DNA of 64,000 nt from Beijerinckia sp. L45 (GTDB lineage Bacteria; Pseudomonadota; Alphaproteobacteria; Rhizobiales; Beijerinckiaceae): positions 33,173 to 97,172 of the forward strand of contig NZ_LMUU01000259.1 of NCBI RefSeq assembly GCF_009765775.1, in the 5' to 3' direction. Positions 1-10,100 of this stretch are shown here, in pieces. A model generated the notes under the pieces. It worked only from the letters and a program-made list of their open reading frames with translations. It had not been told where the DNA came from and ran no database searches. How positions within the stretch are numbered: the stretch's first letter is position 1; every line of letters starts with the position of its first letter. A program made the position numbers and the translations under genes.

Positions 1-14
1 ATGGAGAGCATGCC

Positions 15-773
15 TTACCGCCCCAGATAGACTTCGATCACCCGTGGCTCGGCGCTGACGACGTCGAGCGGCCCCTCCGCCAACACCGACCCTTCGTGCA
101 GGACGGTGACGGTGACGCCGAGATCGCGCACGAAGGTCATGTCGTGCTCGACGACCACCACCGAATGGTCCCGCGCGATCTCGCGCAACAGGTCCGCCGT
201 CTGCACCGTCTCGGCATCGGTCATCCCGGCGACCGGCTCGTCGACGAGCAGCAGCTTCGGGTCCTGCGCCAGCAGCATCCCGATCTCGAGCCATTGCTTC
301 TGGCCATGCGACAGGTCGGCGGCCATGCGCGCCCGGTGATCCGTCAGCCGCGTTGTGCGCAGGATCGTCTCGATCTTCTCGAGCTGGCCCACCGCAGGCT
401 TGCCGAACAGGGTGGCGAAGGGCCCACGCGGCGCCTTCAGTGCCAGCAAAATATTGTCCTCGACGGTGTGGCTCTCGAACACGGTCGGCTTCTGGAACTT
501 GCGCCCGATGCCGAGTTCGGCGATCGCCGGCTCGTCCAGCTTGGTGAGATCGTGTGACCCGGCAAAGTAGACGGTGCCACTGTCCGGCTTGGTCTTGCCG
601 GTGATGACATCCATCATGGTGGTCTTGCCAGCGCCGTTGGGCCCGATGATCGCCCGCATCTCGCCAGGCCGAAGCACGAGGGAAAGGCCGCGCAACGCCT
701 TGTAGCCGTCGAAGGCGACAGCAACGTTGTCGAGATAAAGCAGCGAGGAGGTCAGCGCCGGTCTGTCAATCAT
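15..773 (-). CDS. urtD: Urea ABC transporter ATP-binding protein UrtD
   Basis: One of the two ATPases that energise uptake of urea through the UrtBC membrane channel; it acts on the cytoplasmic face. The 252-residue protein has a Walker A motif GPNGAGKTT at residues 44-52, an ABC signature LSHGQKQ at 154-160 and a Walker B LLLVDEP at 174-180. The Q in the signature and the loop between Walker A and signature fit the branched-chain amino acid/urea (LivG-like) family. The start is placed at 773 because its ATG overlaps the urtC stop (ATGA), which is typical of translational coupling. The frame stays open far upstream but that part is only the shadow of urtC. Immediately downstream, at 11-1 on the same strand, an ATG followed by Leu-Ser could be the first codons of urtE; too little is present to call it. 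Confidence 0.95.
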   Translation of the reverse strand: MIDRPALTSSLLYLDNVAVAFDGYKALRGLSLVLRPGEMRAIIGPNGAGKTTMMDVITGKTKPDSGTVYFAGSHDLTKLDEPAIAELGIGRKFQKPTVFESHTVEDNILLALKAPRGPFATLFGKPAVGQLEKIETILRTTRLTDHRARMAADLSHGQKQWLEIGMLLAQDPKLLLVDEPVAGMTDAETVQTADLLREIARDHSVVVVEHDMTFVRDLGVTVTVLHEGSVLAEGPLDVVSAEPRVIEVYLGR

Positions 774-1921
774 CTGTCCACCGGCACGTTGGCGTCGATC
801 GCGGCCTCGACACTGGCGGGCGCGTCTTTGCGCGGCGGCGCGCGCCGGCGACGCGGATCGAGAAGGCCGAGGATTCCTTTCGGCATGAAGATCGTGACGA
901 CGATGAACAGAGCCCCAAGCGCGAAGAGCCAGGCGCTGGGAAAGGCGCCGGTGAGGTAGGTCTTGCCGAAATTGACGAGCACCGCGCCGAGTGCGGCGCC
1001 GACCAGCGTGCCGCGGCCGCCGACGGCGACCCAGATCACCGCCTCGATCGAATTGGTCGGTTGGAATTCGCTGGGGTTGATGATGCCGACCTGCGGCACG
1101 TAGAGCGCTCCGGCGATGCCGGCCATCATCGCCGACAGCGTAAAAATCACCAGTTTGTAGTTTTCCACGCGGTAGCCGACGAAGCGCGCGCGGGATTCCG
1201 CATCGCGGATGGCGACGAGAACTTTTCCGAACTTCGAAACGACGATCGCTTGCGACGCGACGAGGGCAGTGGCAAGGGCGAGAGCGGACAGTGAGAACAG
1301 GACGGCGCGCGTCGCGTCGGCCTGGACGTTGAACCCCACAATATCCTTGAAGTCGGTAAGCCCGTTGTTGCCGCCGAAGCCCATGTCGTTGCGAAAGAAG
1401 GCGAGCAGCAGCGCGTAGGTCATCGCCTGGGTGATGATCGAGAGATAGACGCCGTTGACGCGCGAGCGAAACGCAAGAAAGCCGAAGACAAAGGCGAGAA
1501 TGCCCGGCACCAGCAGCACCATCAGCATGGCATAGGCGAAATGGTTGAAGCCCCACCATGTCACCGGCAGCGCCTTCATGTTGAGGAAGACCATGAAGTC
1601 CGGCAGGATAGGGTCGGCATAGCTGCCGCGGGTGCCGATCTGGCGCATGAGATACATGCCCATCGCGTAGCCGCCGAGCGCGAAGAACGCGCCATGGCCG
1701 AGCGAGAGAATGCCGCAATAACCCCAGACGAGATCGAGCGATACGGCGAGCAGCGCGAAGCATAGATATTTGCCGAACAGCGCCACGAGATAGGACGGTA
1801 CGTGCAGGGCCGAGGACTCCGGCAGTGCGAGCAGCAGAAGCGGCACCAGGATCGCGAGAGCGACGAGACTGATCACCGCGCCCATCGTGCGGCGGTGGCT
1901 GGCAAGGCGCGCGGTCAGCAT
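770..1921 (-). CDS. urtC: Urea ABC transporter permease UrtC
   Basis: Second membrane subunit of the urea importer, of the LivM type. The 383-residue protein starts with a cytoplasmic positively charged stretch and then has repeated hydrophobic segments. A GHGAFFALGGYAMG segment and a GGRGTLVGAALGAVLVN segment are both hallmarks of LivM/UrtC permeases. The C-terminal tail is rich in Arg and Pro (RRRRAPPRKDAP) and presumably cytoplasmic. It lies 13 bases downstream of urtB and overlaps urtD by four bases, so it sits in the middle of one operon. Length and order (A-B-C-D) match urt operons of other alphaproteobacteria. Confidence 0.95.
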   Translation of the reverse strand: MLTARLASHRRTMGAVISLVALAILVPLLLLALPESSALHVPSYLVALFGKYLCFALLAVSLDLVWGYCGILSLGHGAFFALGGYAMGMYLMRQIGTRGSYADPILPDFMVFLNMKALPVTWWGFNHFAYAMLMVLLVPGILAFVFGFLAFRSRVNGVYLSIITQAMTYALLLAFFRNDMGFGGNNGLTDFKDIVGFNVQADATRAVLFSLSALALATALVASQAIVVSKFGKVLVAIRDAESRARFVGYRVENYKLVIFTLSAMMAGIAGALYVPQVGIINPSEFQPTNSIEAVIWVAVGGRGTLVGAALGAVLVNFGKTYLTGAFPSAWLFALGALFIVVTIFMPKGILGLLDPRRRRAPPRKDAPASVEAAIDANVPVDR

Positions 1922-1934
1922 GAGCAGCGTCTCG

Positions 1935-3568
1935 TCATGCTTCCACCGCCCGGCCCTTCAACGCGAACAGGCCGCGCGGCCGCTTCTGGATGAACAGGAT
2001 GATGAAGACGAGGATCGCGATCTTCGCCAGCACCGCACCGGCGAAGGGTTCCATGAACTTGTTGCCGATCCCCAAGGTAAAAGCGGCGACGAGAGTCCCC
2101 CACAAATTCCCAACGCCGCCGAAGACGACGACCATAAAACTGTCGATGATGTAGCTCTGCCCGAGGTTGGGCGAGACATTGTCGATCTGCGACAGCGCGA
2201 CGCCGGCGATCCCGGCGACGCCGGAACCGAGCCCGAACGCCAGCCCATCGGCCCGGTTGGTGTTGATGCCGATGGCGGATGCCATGCGGCGGTTCTGCGT
2301 CACCGCGCGGATGCGTAACCCGAAGGAGGTCAGCCGCAGCAGCATCTGCAGCGCGATGAAGACGGTGACGGCGAAGATGATGATCCAGAACCGGCCGTAG
2401 GTGATCGACAGCCCACCGATCTGCGTCGTGCCCGCCATGAAGGCCGGGGCGCCGACCTCGCGGTTGTTGGCGCCAAAGATCGTGCGCACCAACTGCTGCA
2501 GGATCAGCGACAGGCCGAAGGTCGCCAGCAGGGTTTCGAGCGGCCGGCCATAGAGAAAGCGGATGATCGTGCGCTCGATCAGCATGCCGATGGCGCCGGT
2601 CATCGCGAACGCGACCGGCAGTGCGATCAGCAGGGAATAGTCGAACAGCGCCGGGTACCGCGTGCGGATCAGCTCCTGGGTCATGAAGGTCGCGTAGGCG
2701 CCGAGCATCACCATCTCGCCATGCGCCATATTGATGACGCCCATCACGCCGAAGGTGATGGCGAGGCCGATCGCCGCGAGCAGCAGCACCGAGCCGAGTG
2801 ACAGGCCGTACCAGGCGTTCTGCGCGTATCCCCAGAGCGCCAGTTTGGTGGTGACCGCGGCGTGCCCCGCGTCCGCCTCGGCCTTGACCGCGCCGGTGCT
2901 GGCCGCCGCGACCTGATCGAGCACGGCCAGCGCTTCCCGATCGCCGTGCGCCGCCACCGTCTTGATCGCGGCGATGCGGTCGGCGTCGCTGGCGCTGGTC
3001 TTGAGCGCTATCAGCGCGGCGGTGGCGAGATCCATCATCGTCTTGACTCGCATGTCCTTCTCTTTGGCGAGAGCCGCGGTCAAAGCCGGCAGCGCCGCGG
3101 TATCGCGGGATTTGAAGATGCTCTGCGCGGCATCGGCGCGGCGGCCCGGGTCGGCGACGCCAGCATGACCGTCCCGAAGGCGACGGCGAGGGCGCCGCGC
3201 ACGCGATTGTTGAGACGCACGGGCTTTAAGGTCGCCGGCTCGGTCGCGACGGCAGCGCCGGTCGCGGCGTCGCTGAGATGGCCCTCCGCATCTTTTATAA
3301 AGACCGCTTTGGGATCGACCGTGAAGAACAGATGGTCCGCCTTCAGCGCTTCGAGAACCGGTGCAGCGCGGGCGTCACCGCTGACGGCGAGCGCGGCAAT
3401 GGCTTTGTCCGTCGCGGCAAAATTATCCTTCGTGAAATCGTCGAGGAGCGCGGCGGTCGGCGTCTCCGCCCAAGCCGAGGTCACGCCGGCCAGGGCCATG
3501 AAGCCAAGGCCGACGGAAGCGAAAGCGGCGAACAGGGCAAAGCGCACGAAGGCCCCTTTGGATTGCAT
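1935..3568 (-). pseudogene. urtB: Urea ABC transporter permease UrtB, split by a one-base frameshift
   Basis: First membrane subunit of the urea importer. UrtB proteins are about 520-550 residues: an exported N-terminal helical-repeat domain followed by a LivH-type permease domain. Here the first part reads from 3568 with a signal peptide (residues 1 to about 34, ending AWA) through the motif VRLNNRVRGALAVAFGTVM. It then leaves frame near 3152. The conserved continuation (DPGRRADAAQSIFKSRD, then TAALPALTAALAKEKD) is found in the next frame and runs on into the permease domain to 1935. Restoring one C on the plus strand in the GTCGGC at 3151-3156 gives an uninterrupted 544-residue protein. The permease half has a possible internal start at 3083, but that would lack part of the N-terminal domain. 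Flanking urt genes are intact, so either a very recent mutation or a base missing from the sequence is possible. Confidence 0.85.
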
Positions 3569-3604
3569 CCGCCCGCGCCGGTCAGGCGGGCGGCGTGATG
3601 CGTC

Positions 3605-4915
3605 TCAGGCGCCGCACTTCTTGGTGACGGTGTTGTAGTTGCCGCACTTCAGCGTCTTCCAGTCGCCGACGAGATCCTTCGAACCGTCGAGCTCGCGCGA
3701 CCACGCGTCGCCCGCGATGAGTTTGTCGGATTTCCACACGACGTCGAACTGGCCGTCGGCCTTGATCTCGCCGATGAACACCGGCTTGGTGATATGGTGA
3801 TTGGCGAGCAACTCGGCGGTGCCGCCGGTGAGGTTGTCCTGCGTGATGCCGACGAGCGTATCGATCACCTTGTCGGGCTCTGCGCTGCCGGCTTTTTCGA
3901 CGGCCTTCACCCACATGTTGAAGCCGATGTAATGCGCTTCCATCGGATCGTTGGTGGTGCGCTTCGGGTTCTTGGTGAAGGCATGCCACTGCTCGATGAA
4001 CGCCTTGTTGGCGGGCGTATCGATGGATTCGAAGTTGTTCCAGGCCGCGAGATGGCCGACCAGCGGCTTGGTGTCCATGCCGGCGAGCTCTTCCTCGCCG
4101 ACCGAGAAGGCGCAGACCGGAATGTCCGTGGCCGCGATGCCCTGGTTGCCGAGTTCCTTGTAGAACGGCACGTTGGCGTCGCCGTTGATCGTCGACACGA
4201 CCGCCGTCTTCTTGCCCGACGAGCCGAAGCGCTTGATGTCCGCGACGATCGTCTGCCAGTCGGATTGCCCGAACGGCGTGTAGTTGATCATGATGTCGTC
4301 GGGGGCGACGCCCTTCTTCTTCAGATAGGCTTCGAGAATCTTGTTGGTGGTGCGCGGATAAACGTAATCGGTGCCCGCCAGCACCCAGCGCTTGACCTCG
4401 CCGCCATCGGCGGAGGCGAGGTAGTCCACGGCGGGGATCGCCTGCTGGTTGGGCGCGGCGCCGGTATAGACGACGTTGCGCTCGCTCTCCTCGCCCTCGT
4501 ATTGCACGGGATAAAACAGCAGGCTGTCGAGTTCCTTGAACACCGGCAGGACGCTCTTGCGCGACACGGAAGTCCAGCAGCCGAACGCCACGGAGACCTT
4601 GTCCTTGGCGATGAGTTCGCGCGCCTTCTCGGCGAACAGCGGCCAGTTCGAGGCGGGATCGACGACGACCGCTTCGAGCGGCCGCCCAATCACGCCGCCT
4701 TTCTTGTTCTGCGCGTCGATGAGCATCAGCATCACGTCTTTCAGCGTCGTCTCGCTGATCGCCATCGTGCCGGACAGCGAATGAAGGATCCCGATCTTGA
4801 TCGGTTCGGCCGCGGCCAGCGGACCGACGCTGCCGAGCGCTCCGGCACCGGCGACGGCGCCTGATGCTTGGAGAAGCCGACGGCGGGTAACGCTGCTAAA
4901 TGAATTTGAGGACAT
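3605..4915 (-). CDS. urtA: Urea ABC transporter substrate-binding protein UrtA
   Basis: Periplasmic receptor for urea, feeding UrtBC. The 436-residue protein opens with a twin-arginine signal (TRRRLLQAS at residues 10-18) and then the start of the mature protein, PIKIGILHSLSGTMAISE, which is highly typical of UrtA/FmdD-type receptors. Other family stretches are EALVVDPASNWPLFAEKA-like text around residue 75 and FYPVQYEGEESERNVVYTG around residue 130. It is the first gene of the urt operon. A GGGGGTGG ribosome-binding site precedes the ATG, and a sigma-54-like promoter lies about 30 bases upstream. A Tat signal suggests export in folded form, as predicted for many UrtA proteins. Confidence 0.96.
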   Translation of the reverse strand: MSSNSFSSVTRRRLLQASGAVAGAGALGSVGPLAAAEPIKIGILHSLSGTMAISETTLKDVMLMLIDAQNKKGGVIGRPLEAVVVDPASNWPLFAEKARELIAKDKVSVAFGCWTSVSRKSVLPVFKELDSLLFYPVQYEGEESERNVVYTGAAPNQQAIPAVDYLASADGGEVKRWVLAGTDYVYPRTTNKILEAYLKKKGVAPDDIMINYTPFGQSDWQTIVADIKRFGSSGKKTAVVSTINGDANVPFYKELGNQGIAATDIPVCAFSVGEEELAGMDTKPLVGHLAAWNNFESIDTPANKAFIEQWHAFTKNPKRTTNDPMEAHYIGFNMWVKAVEKAGSAEPDKVIDTLVGITQDNLTGGTAELLANHHITKPVFIGEIKADGQFDVVWKSDKLIAGDAWSRELDGSKDLVGDWKTLKCGNYNTVTKKCGA

Positions 4916-4945
4916 GGAACCACCCCCTTCCGATGCTTCAAGGCA

Positions 4946-4961
4946 TTCAAAGGCCGTGCCA
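4946..4961 (-). promoter_or_regulatory. Sigma-54-like promoter of the urt operon
   Basis: Read on the minus strand this is TGGCACGGCCTTTGAA. It matches the sigma-54 consensus TGGCACG-N4-TTGCA except that the -12 GC dinucleotide is GA. The element ends 30 bases before the urtA ATG, giving a short leader with room for the GGGGGTGG ribosome-binding site. Urea transporters are commonly controlled by nitrogen status through NtrC and sigma-54, so position and target fit. The substitution in the normally invariant -12 GC lowers confidence. No clear NtrC site was recognised. Confidence 0.4.
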
Positions 4962-5021
4962 TCGCAACGCGCTTCCGCTGCGTTATCTGACGTAAGGAGG
5001 GCCTATCGCGGCGCGCGTAAC

Positions 5022-5039
5022 GATGCCCTTACGGGCATC
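5022..5039. other. Small hairpin between the Fe-S gene and urtA
   Basis: A perfect 7-base-pair hairpin, GATGCCC-TTAC-GGGCATC, lies in the 231-base gap between the end of the 2Fe-2S gene (5147) and the urtA start (4915). It could end the transcript arriving from the catabolic operon, but no T-tract follows on either strand. It may also be part of the urt control region. Its role is open. Confidence 0.3.
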
Positions 5040-5146
5040 ATCCCCGCTGCCGCGAAGCAACTGATCGCGGCGAGATAGCCGCGCCGTTCTGGCCCCCAAG
5101 AGCCAATGACCTAAGACGTGCAATCAAGGGCGGTTGCCCGGGGTCA

Positions 5147-5488
5147 TCATGAACTGTGCAATCGTTCATCGGGCGGCGCGATTTCGGTCACCAAATCCCG
5201 ATGCAACGTCTTGTTCGCAAGCGGTTCGAGGGTCATTTCCCGGGCTTCGAGACGAGCCGTACAGGTATAGGAAACACGGCCGTCGACCAGCACCATGCAT
5301 TCCTTGCAGGCATTGGCGTTGATGCAACTGAAGCGAAATCCCAACGACGGATCATGGAGCTTTTGAATGCGCCGCAACCCGTCGAGAACGGACTCACCAA
5401 GTTCGAACGGCAGATCGAAGATGGACCAGGAGGGCGCGTCAACCGCTCCGCCTCTGCGGATCTTAAGGCGAGCCGAAGGCATCAGCAT
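5147..5488 (-). CDS. Stand-alone 2Fe-2S protein, SdhB/FrdB N-domain-like
   Basis: A 113-residue protein equal to only the plant-ferredoxin-type N-terminal domain of succinate dehydrogenase/fumarate reductase iron-sulfur subunits. Four cysteines C55, C61, C64 and C76 are placed like the 2Fe-2S ligands. The first spacing is C-x5-C rather than the usual C-x4-C of FrdB. The C-terminal domain that holds the 4Fe-4S and 3Fe-4S centres is absent, and no separate gene for it or for a membrane anchor is nearby. Its start overlaps the end of the flavoprotein gene by 26 bases, so the two are probably translated together and work as a pair. I infer that it carries electrons to or from the flavoprotein; the external partner is unknown. 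Confidence 0.75.
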   Translation of the reverse strand: MLMPSARLKIRRGGAVDAPSWSIFDLPFELGESVLDGLRRIQKLHDPSLGFRFSCINANACKECMVLVDGRVSYTCTARLEAREMTLEPLANKTLHRDLVTEIAPPDERLHSS

Positions 5489-7175
5489 GATCTCCCACTT
5501 TTGTCGTGCGCATATCCAGTCCGTGAGAGCCGCGCCGCAAAACGAGATTGCGCGTCCAGTCTGCGCTCAATGACGGAAAGTCCTCCCGTTGATGGGCCCC
5601 TCGGGACTCCGTTCGTCGAAGCGCCGAGCGCACGACGCAGTCGGCGACCACGAGCGCGTTGCGCAAATCGAACCAATCGAGCCGTTGAACCGGCCAGTGG
5701 CCGATCGAGCCGGATGGCCGATCGCCGGCCTCGGTTCGGATGCGCGCAAGCGTGTCGAGCGCTCGAAGCAGCCCCGCCTCTGTCCGGAACGGACCGACAT
5801 CGTCGGACATGGTGGCTTGAAGTTCGGCAAACAAAGCGCCGGGAAGAGCCGCGTCAGGTTGATGGCTTCCGAGAAGATCGAGAGCTTCGGTCGCACCGTC
5901 GAATGCGGATGCCCGGCCTGTTGTCGAATGGCTATGCGCGGCGGCGTTGGTACCGGCTTCTCGGCCGAAAACCAGTCCCTCTGTGACGGCGTTGCCGCTC
6001 AGACGGTTCGCACCGTTCGAACCGCCGACGGCTTCGCCGGCCGCGTAGAGTCCTGTCACATCGGTCTCCATCGACGGCCCGACGCGGACGCCGCCCATGT
6101 GGTAGTGGGCGATTGGCGCGACCTCGACGGGGCGTTGCGTCAAGTCGATGCCGTTTGCCGCCAATCGGTCTATGACGGGACCGAAGGCTTCCCTTAGAGC
6201 GGCCTCCGGCACATGCTCGAAACTGAGATAGGCGCCGCCCGACGGGGTTCCGCGGCCGGCCTCGACCTCTTTCATGATCGCGTAAGTCGCCAGATCTCGC
6301 GTCGTCACGTAGCGGCCGCCTGCCCCTTCGCCATAGCGATCGAGAAACTCCTCGTCCTCGCCGTTGAGAAGGCGGCCACCAAGCTTGTAGCGAAACGGAT
6401 CCCACATGATGGGATCCATGCCGATCAACCGGGGCGCCAGATGCCCGATCGGAAAGAATTGCACGAACTCCATGTCGATGAGGGAGGCGCCGGCTCGCAA
6501 GGCGAGAGCATAGCCGTCGCCCGCCATATTCAGCGACGCGCTGTTGCGCCGATAGAGTCGCGTCAACCCCCCGGTCGCGATGATGACCGATGGCGCCGTG
6601 ATGACGACCGGCTGGCCGTCCTGCAGGGAGAAACCGACGGCGCCCCGAATTGCTCCGTCCGTGACGACGAGGTCCGTAATGCAAAGGTCGCCGATCCTGC
6701 GGATCGAACTTTGGCGTTGAACCTGGGCGCGAAGCGTTTTCGAGATTGCCGGCCCCGAGGACAGGAAGTCCACATAAGCGCAACGGGGCCGGTCGTGGCC
6801 CGGCGCATGGGCTTGACGGATCCTTCCGTCATCATGGCGCGCCCAACCGACACCCCAGCCGTCGAGACGCCGCAACTCGCCGGGCCCCCGTTCGCAGACG
6901 ATCGCCGCGAGCCTTTCGTCGCAGAGGCCGCGGCCGGCTTGCAGCGTATCGGCCAAATGATGTTCCGCGGCGTCCGGAACCTCTTCGCCAAGCGCTGCAG
7001 CCACCGTCATCTGCGCCATGACCGTGGCGCCGCCACGACCAATGAGGCTTCGGTCGATGAGCAGGACCGCCGCGCCGGCGCTTGCCGCAGCCAGAGCGGC
7101 CGACATGCCGGCCGCCCCCGACCCGATGACGAGCACGTCGGTGACGAGGCTGGTGGTCTCCTGGTCGATGGTCAT
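5463..7175 (-). CDS. Fumarate reductase/succinate dehydrogenase-like flavoprotein
   Basis: A 570-residue FAD-dependent enzyme of the SdhA/FrdA/NadB family. The dinucleotide-binding start VLVIGSGAAGMSAALAA is at about residues 13-29. The family block HYHMGGV followed by GLYAAGEAVGG and NRLSGNA (active-site Arg and FAD contacts) lies in the middle. The region where SdhA/FrdA carry the histidine that binds FAD covalently reads GRGGATVMAQM, without that His, so FAD is probably held non-covalently, as in NadB-like and soluble members. The ATG at 7175 overlaps the oxoprolinase stop (ATGA) and fixes the start. It is paired with the small 2Fe-2S gene that follows. The substrate is unknown; a dicarboxylate or an unsaturated acid made by the upstream enzymes is an inference. 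Confidence 0.85.
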   Translation of the reverse strand: MTIDQETTSLVTDVLVIGSGAAGMSAALAAASAGAAVLLIDRSLIGRGGATVMAQMTVAAALGEEVPDAAEHHLADTLQAGRGLCDERLAAIVCERGPGELRRLDGWGVGWARHDDGRIRQAHAPGHDRPRCAYVDFLSSGPAISKTLRAQVQRQSSIRRIGDLCITDLVVTDGAIRGAVGFSLQDGQPVVITAPSVIIATGGLTRLYRRNSASLNMAGDGYALALRAGASLIDMEFVQFFPIGHLAPRLIGMDPIMWDPFRYKLGGRLLNGEDEEFLDRYGEGAGGRYVTTRDLATYAIMKEVEAGRGTPSGGAYLSFEHVPEAALREAFGPVIDRLAANGIDLTQRPVEVAPIAHYHMGGVRVGPSMETDVTGLYAAGEAVGGSNGANRLSGNAVTEGLVFGREAGTNAAAHSHSTTGRASAFDGATEALDLLGSHQPDAALPGALFAELQATMSDDVGPFRTEAGLLRALDTLARIRTEAGDRPSGSIGHWPVQRLDWFDLRNALVVADCVVRSALRRTESRGAHQREDFPSLSADWTRNLVLRRGSHGLDMRTTKVGDHADAFGSP

Positions 7176-10100
7176 GACGCCTCCTGTGCCGATCCGAAGC
7201 CGCCGCCGCCGGGTGTCTCGATAACGATGCAGTCGCCTGCGCCAACTTCGGCCCGAAAGATCCCGGGACAACCCTCGTTTGTTCCGTCCAGGCGCTGGAT
7301 CCACTGGCGGCCGACCGCCCCAGGATCTCCTCCGTCCAAGCCGAGAGGTACCTGGGTTCGCCGCGACGACACGAGGACAGCAGTCATCGGCTCAAGGAAC
7401 CGGAGCCGCCTGACGGCTCCATCGCCGCCGCGGTGCCGACCCCGGCCGCCGGACCCGGTGCGGACGGAAAACTGTTCGACCCGGACGGGATAGCGAAGCT
7501 CGAACACTTCCGGATCGGTCATCCGCGTGTTCGTCATATGCGTGTGCACCGCCGATGCACCATCGAACCCCGGGCCGGCGCCGGCACCCCCACAGATCGT
7601 CTCGTAGTATTGGCGTGTCGCGTCGCCAAACAGGAAGTTGTTCATGGTGCCCTGCCCACACGCCAAAGCCCCAAGAGCCAGGAACAAGGCATTGCAGATG
7701 GCTTGCGAGACCTCGGTGTTGCCGGCCACCACCGCGTGGCCCGGCTCCGGCGACAGGAACGTGCGCGGCGGGATGATGATGGTGATCGGCCTAAGGCATC
7801 CGTCGTTCAACGGAATGTCTTGGCCGACGAGGCAGCGGAAGACGTACAGCACAGCCGCGCGCGAAACAGCCGGCGGCGCATTGAAATTGTCCTCCCGCTG
7901 CGCGCCCGTGCCCGTGAAGTCGACCACAGCGGTACGTCTGGCATGATCCACCTCGACGCGAACGGCGAGCGGCGAACCATCGTCCATGGTGTACAGGGTC
8001 GAACCGCTCTTGATACGATCGATGACCTTGCGGACGCTCTCTTCGGCATTGTCCATGACGAAACCCATGTAGCGAAGAACGGTGTCGCGCCCGTACGTCG
8101 CGATCACACGTTCGAGTTCGTGGACGCCTTTCTGGTTCGCTGCGATCTGCGCCTTGATGTCCGCCACGTTCACGTCGGGGCTTCGCGCGGGATAAGGGCC
8201 CCCGGACAGGAGTTCGCGAAACGCCTGCTCCTGAAAAACACCGTCGGTGACGAGAAGGAAGTCGTCGATCACGACGCCCTCTTCCTCCAATCGTCGGGAG
8301 TTCGGTGGCATCGAGCCGGGCGTCGTGCCCCCGATGTCAGCATGGTGACCGCGCGACCCCACGAAAAACAGGATGTCGCGCCCGCCATCGGCGAACACGG
8401 GGGTGATGACGGTGATGTCGGGAAGGTGCGTGCCCCCGGCATACGGGTTGTTCAAGGCGATGACGTCACCCGGATTCAGCGACGAACCGCGCGAGCGCAG
8501 GACGAGCCTGACGCTCTCGCTCATCGCCCCGAGGTGCACGGGCACGTGCGGCGCATTGGCCACCAGATTACCGTCGGAATCGAAGATGGCGCAGGAAAAG
8601 TCCAGCCGCTCCTTGATGTTCACGCTTTGCGCGGTGTTCTGCAGGACCGTCCCGGTCTGCTCGGCGATGCTCATGAAGATGTTGTTGAAGAGTTCGAGCT
8701 TGACGGGATCGGCCGTCGCCAAATCCTTCGACGCCAGGGACCCGAGCGGCACGGTCCGTTGCAGAAGCAGATGCCCGGCAGAGGTCACGGTTGCCGACCA
8801 TCCGATTTCGATCACGGTGGTCGCGTTCGCCTCCTTGATCAGGGCCGGGCCCTCGATGCGCTTTCCCTTCGGAAGCGAGGTCCGCTCGAAAACCGGTGCG
8901 GCGTGAGACGCGCCATTCGACCAGATGACACCGCTTTCGAGGTCGACGTCTTGCGCCGGACTAAGCGCTTGAACCGCGAGGTCGGCGAGCACGTCGGTCT
9001 CTCGTAGAGCGATGACCCGAAGGGAATCGACGACGATGCCGCGCTCAGAAGACGGAAAACCGAACTGGCGTCGATGCGCCTGATCAAAGCGTTCGATGAT
9101 CTCGTCATACGTCCCGTAGGCAACGACGAGGACCGCTTCCGTTCCCTGATGCCGAAGGCTGATCCATCGTTCGTAACGAATGGCGCTGGCGCCTGCGCCC
9201 TGCAGACCCAAATCGGCTGCCGCGGCCTCCGTGAGGCGGCCCGCCAGCTCCTGGAGCTCGTTAAGCGAGGCGCGTTCGAACGCCTTTTCAACGGCCTGCT
9301 CGCGCAGGGCGCTTCGATCGGCGAGGCCCATACCATAAGCCGATAACACGCCGGCGAAGGGGTGGAGAAGGATCGAACCGATGCCGAGCTGATCGGCGAC
9401 CAGGCAGGCATGTTGTCCGCCGGCGCCGCCGAAGCACGACAGCGTGAACGCACTGGGATCGAGGCCTTTGTATAGCGACACCTGCTTGATCGCGCGCGCC
9501 ATGTTGGCAACGGCGACCTGCACGAAGCCCTCCGCGATGTCCCGGGGATCCATGCGGCGGCCGGTGGCCTGTTCGACATCCGTCGCGAGCTGGTCGAATT
9601 TCCGGCTCACGACATCGACGTCGATGAAGGCGTCGCCGTGATCCCCGAAGATCTTTGGAAAATGGGACGCGCGGATCTTTCCGAGCAGCACGTTTGCATC
9701 GGTCACGGTCAGGGGACCGCCGCGTCGATAGCAGGCCGGCCCAGGGGTCGCGCCCGCGCTTTCCGGGCCGACCCGAAACCGCGCGCCATCGAAGACGAGG
9801 ATGGACCCGCCGCCCGCTGCGACGGTGTTGATGGAAAGCATCGGGACGCGGATCTTGACTCCGCCTATCTCGCTTTCGACGGTCCGTTCGAACTGACCGG
9901 CATAGAGACAGACGTCGGTGGACGTGCCGCCCATGTCGAAGCCGATGATGTGATCGACGCCTTCCACCGCTGCCGTGCGTGCGGCGCCGACGAGCCCGCC
10001 CGCCGGTCCGGAAAGCAGTGCGTCCCGGCCGCGAAACGCGTTAGCCTCGGCAAGCCCGCCGTGGGACTGCATGAAGAGGACCGGGACGCCCGGAAGGTCT

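Noticed and set aside
3794-4864. A 356-codon plus-strand frame opposite urtA
   Set aside because: It lies wholly within the well-conserved urtA gene, with composition typical of an antisense shadow.
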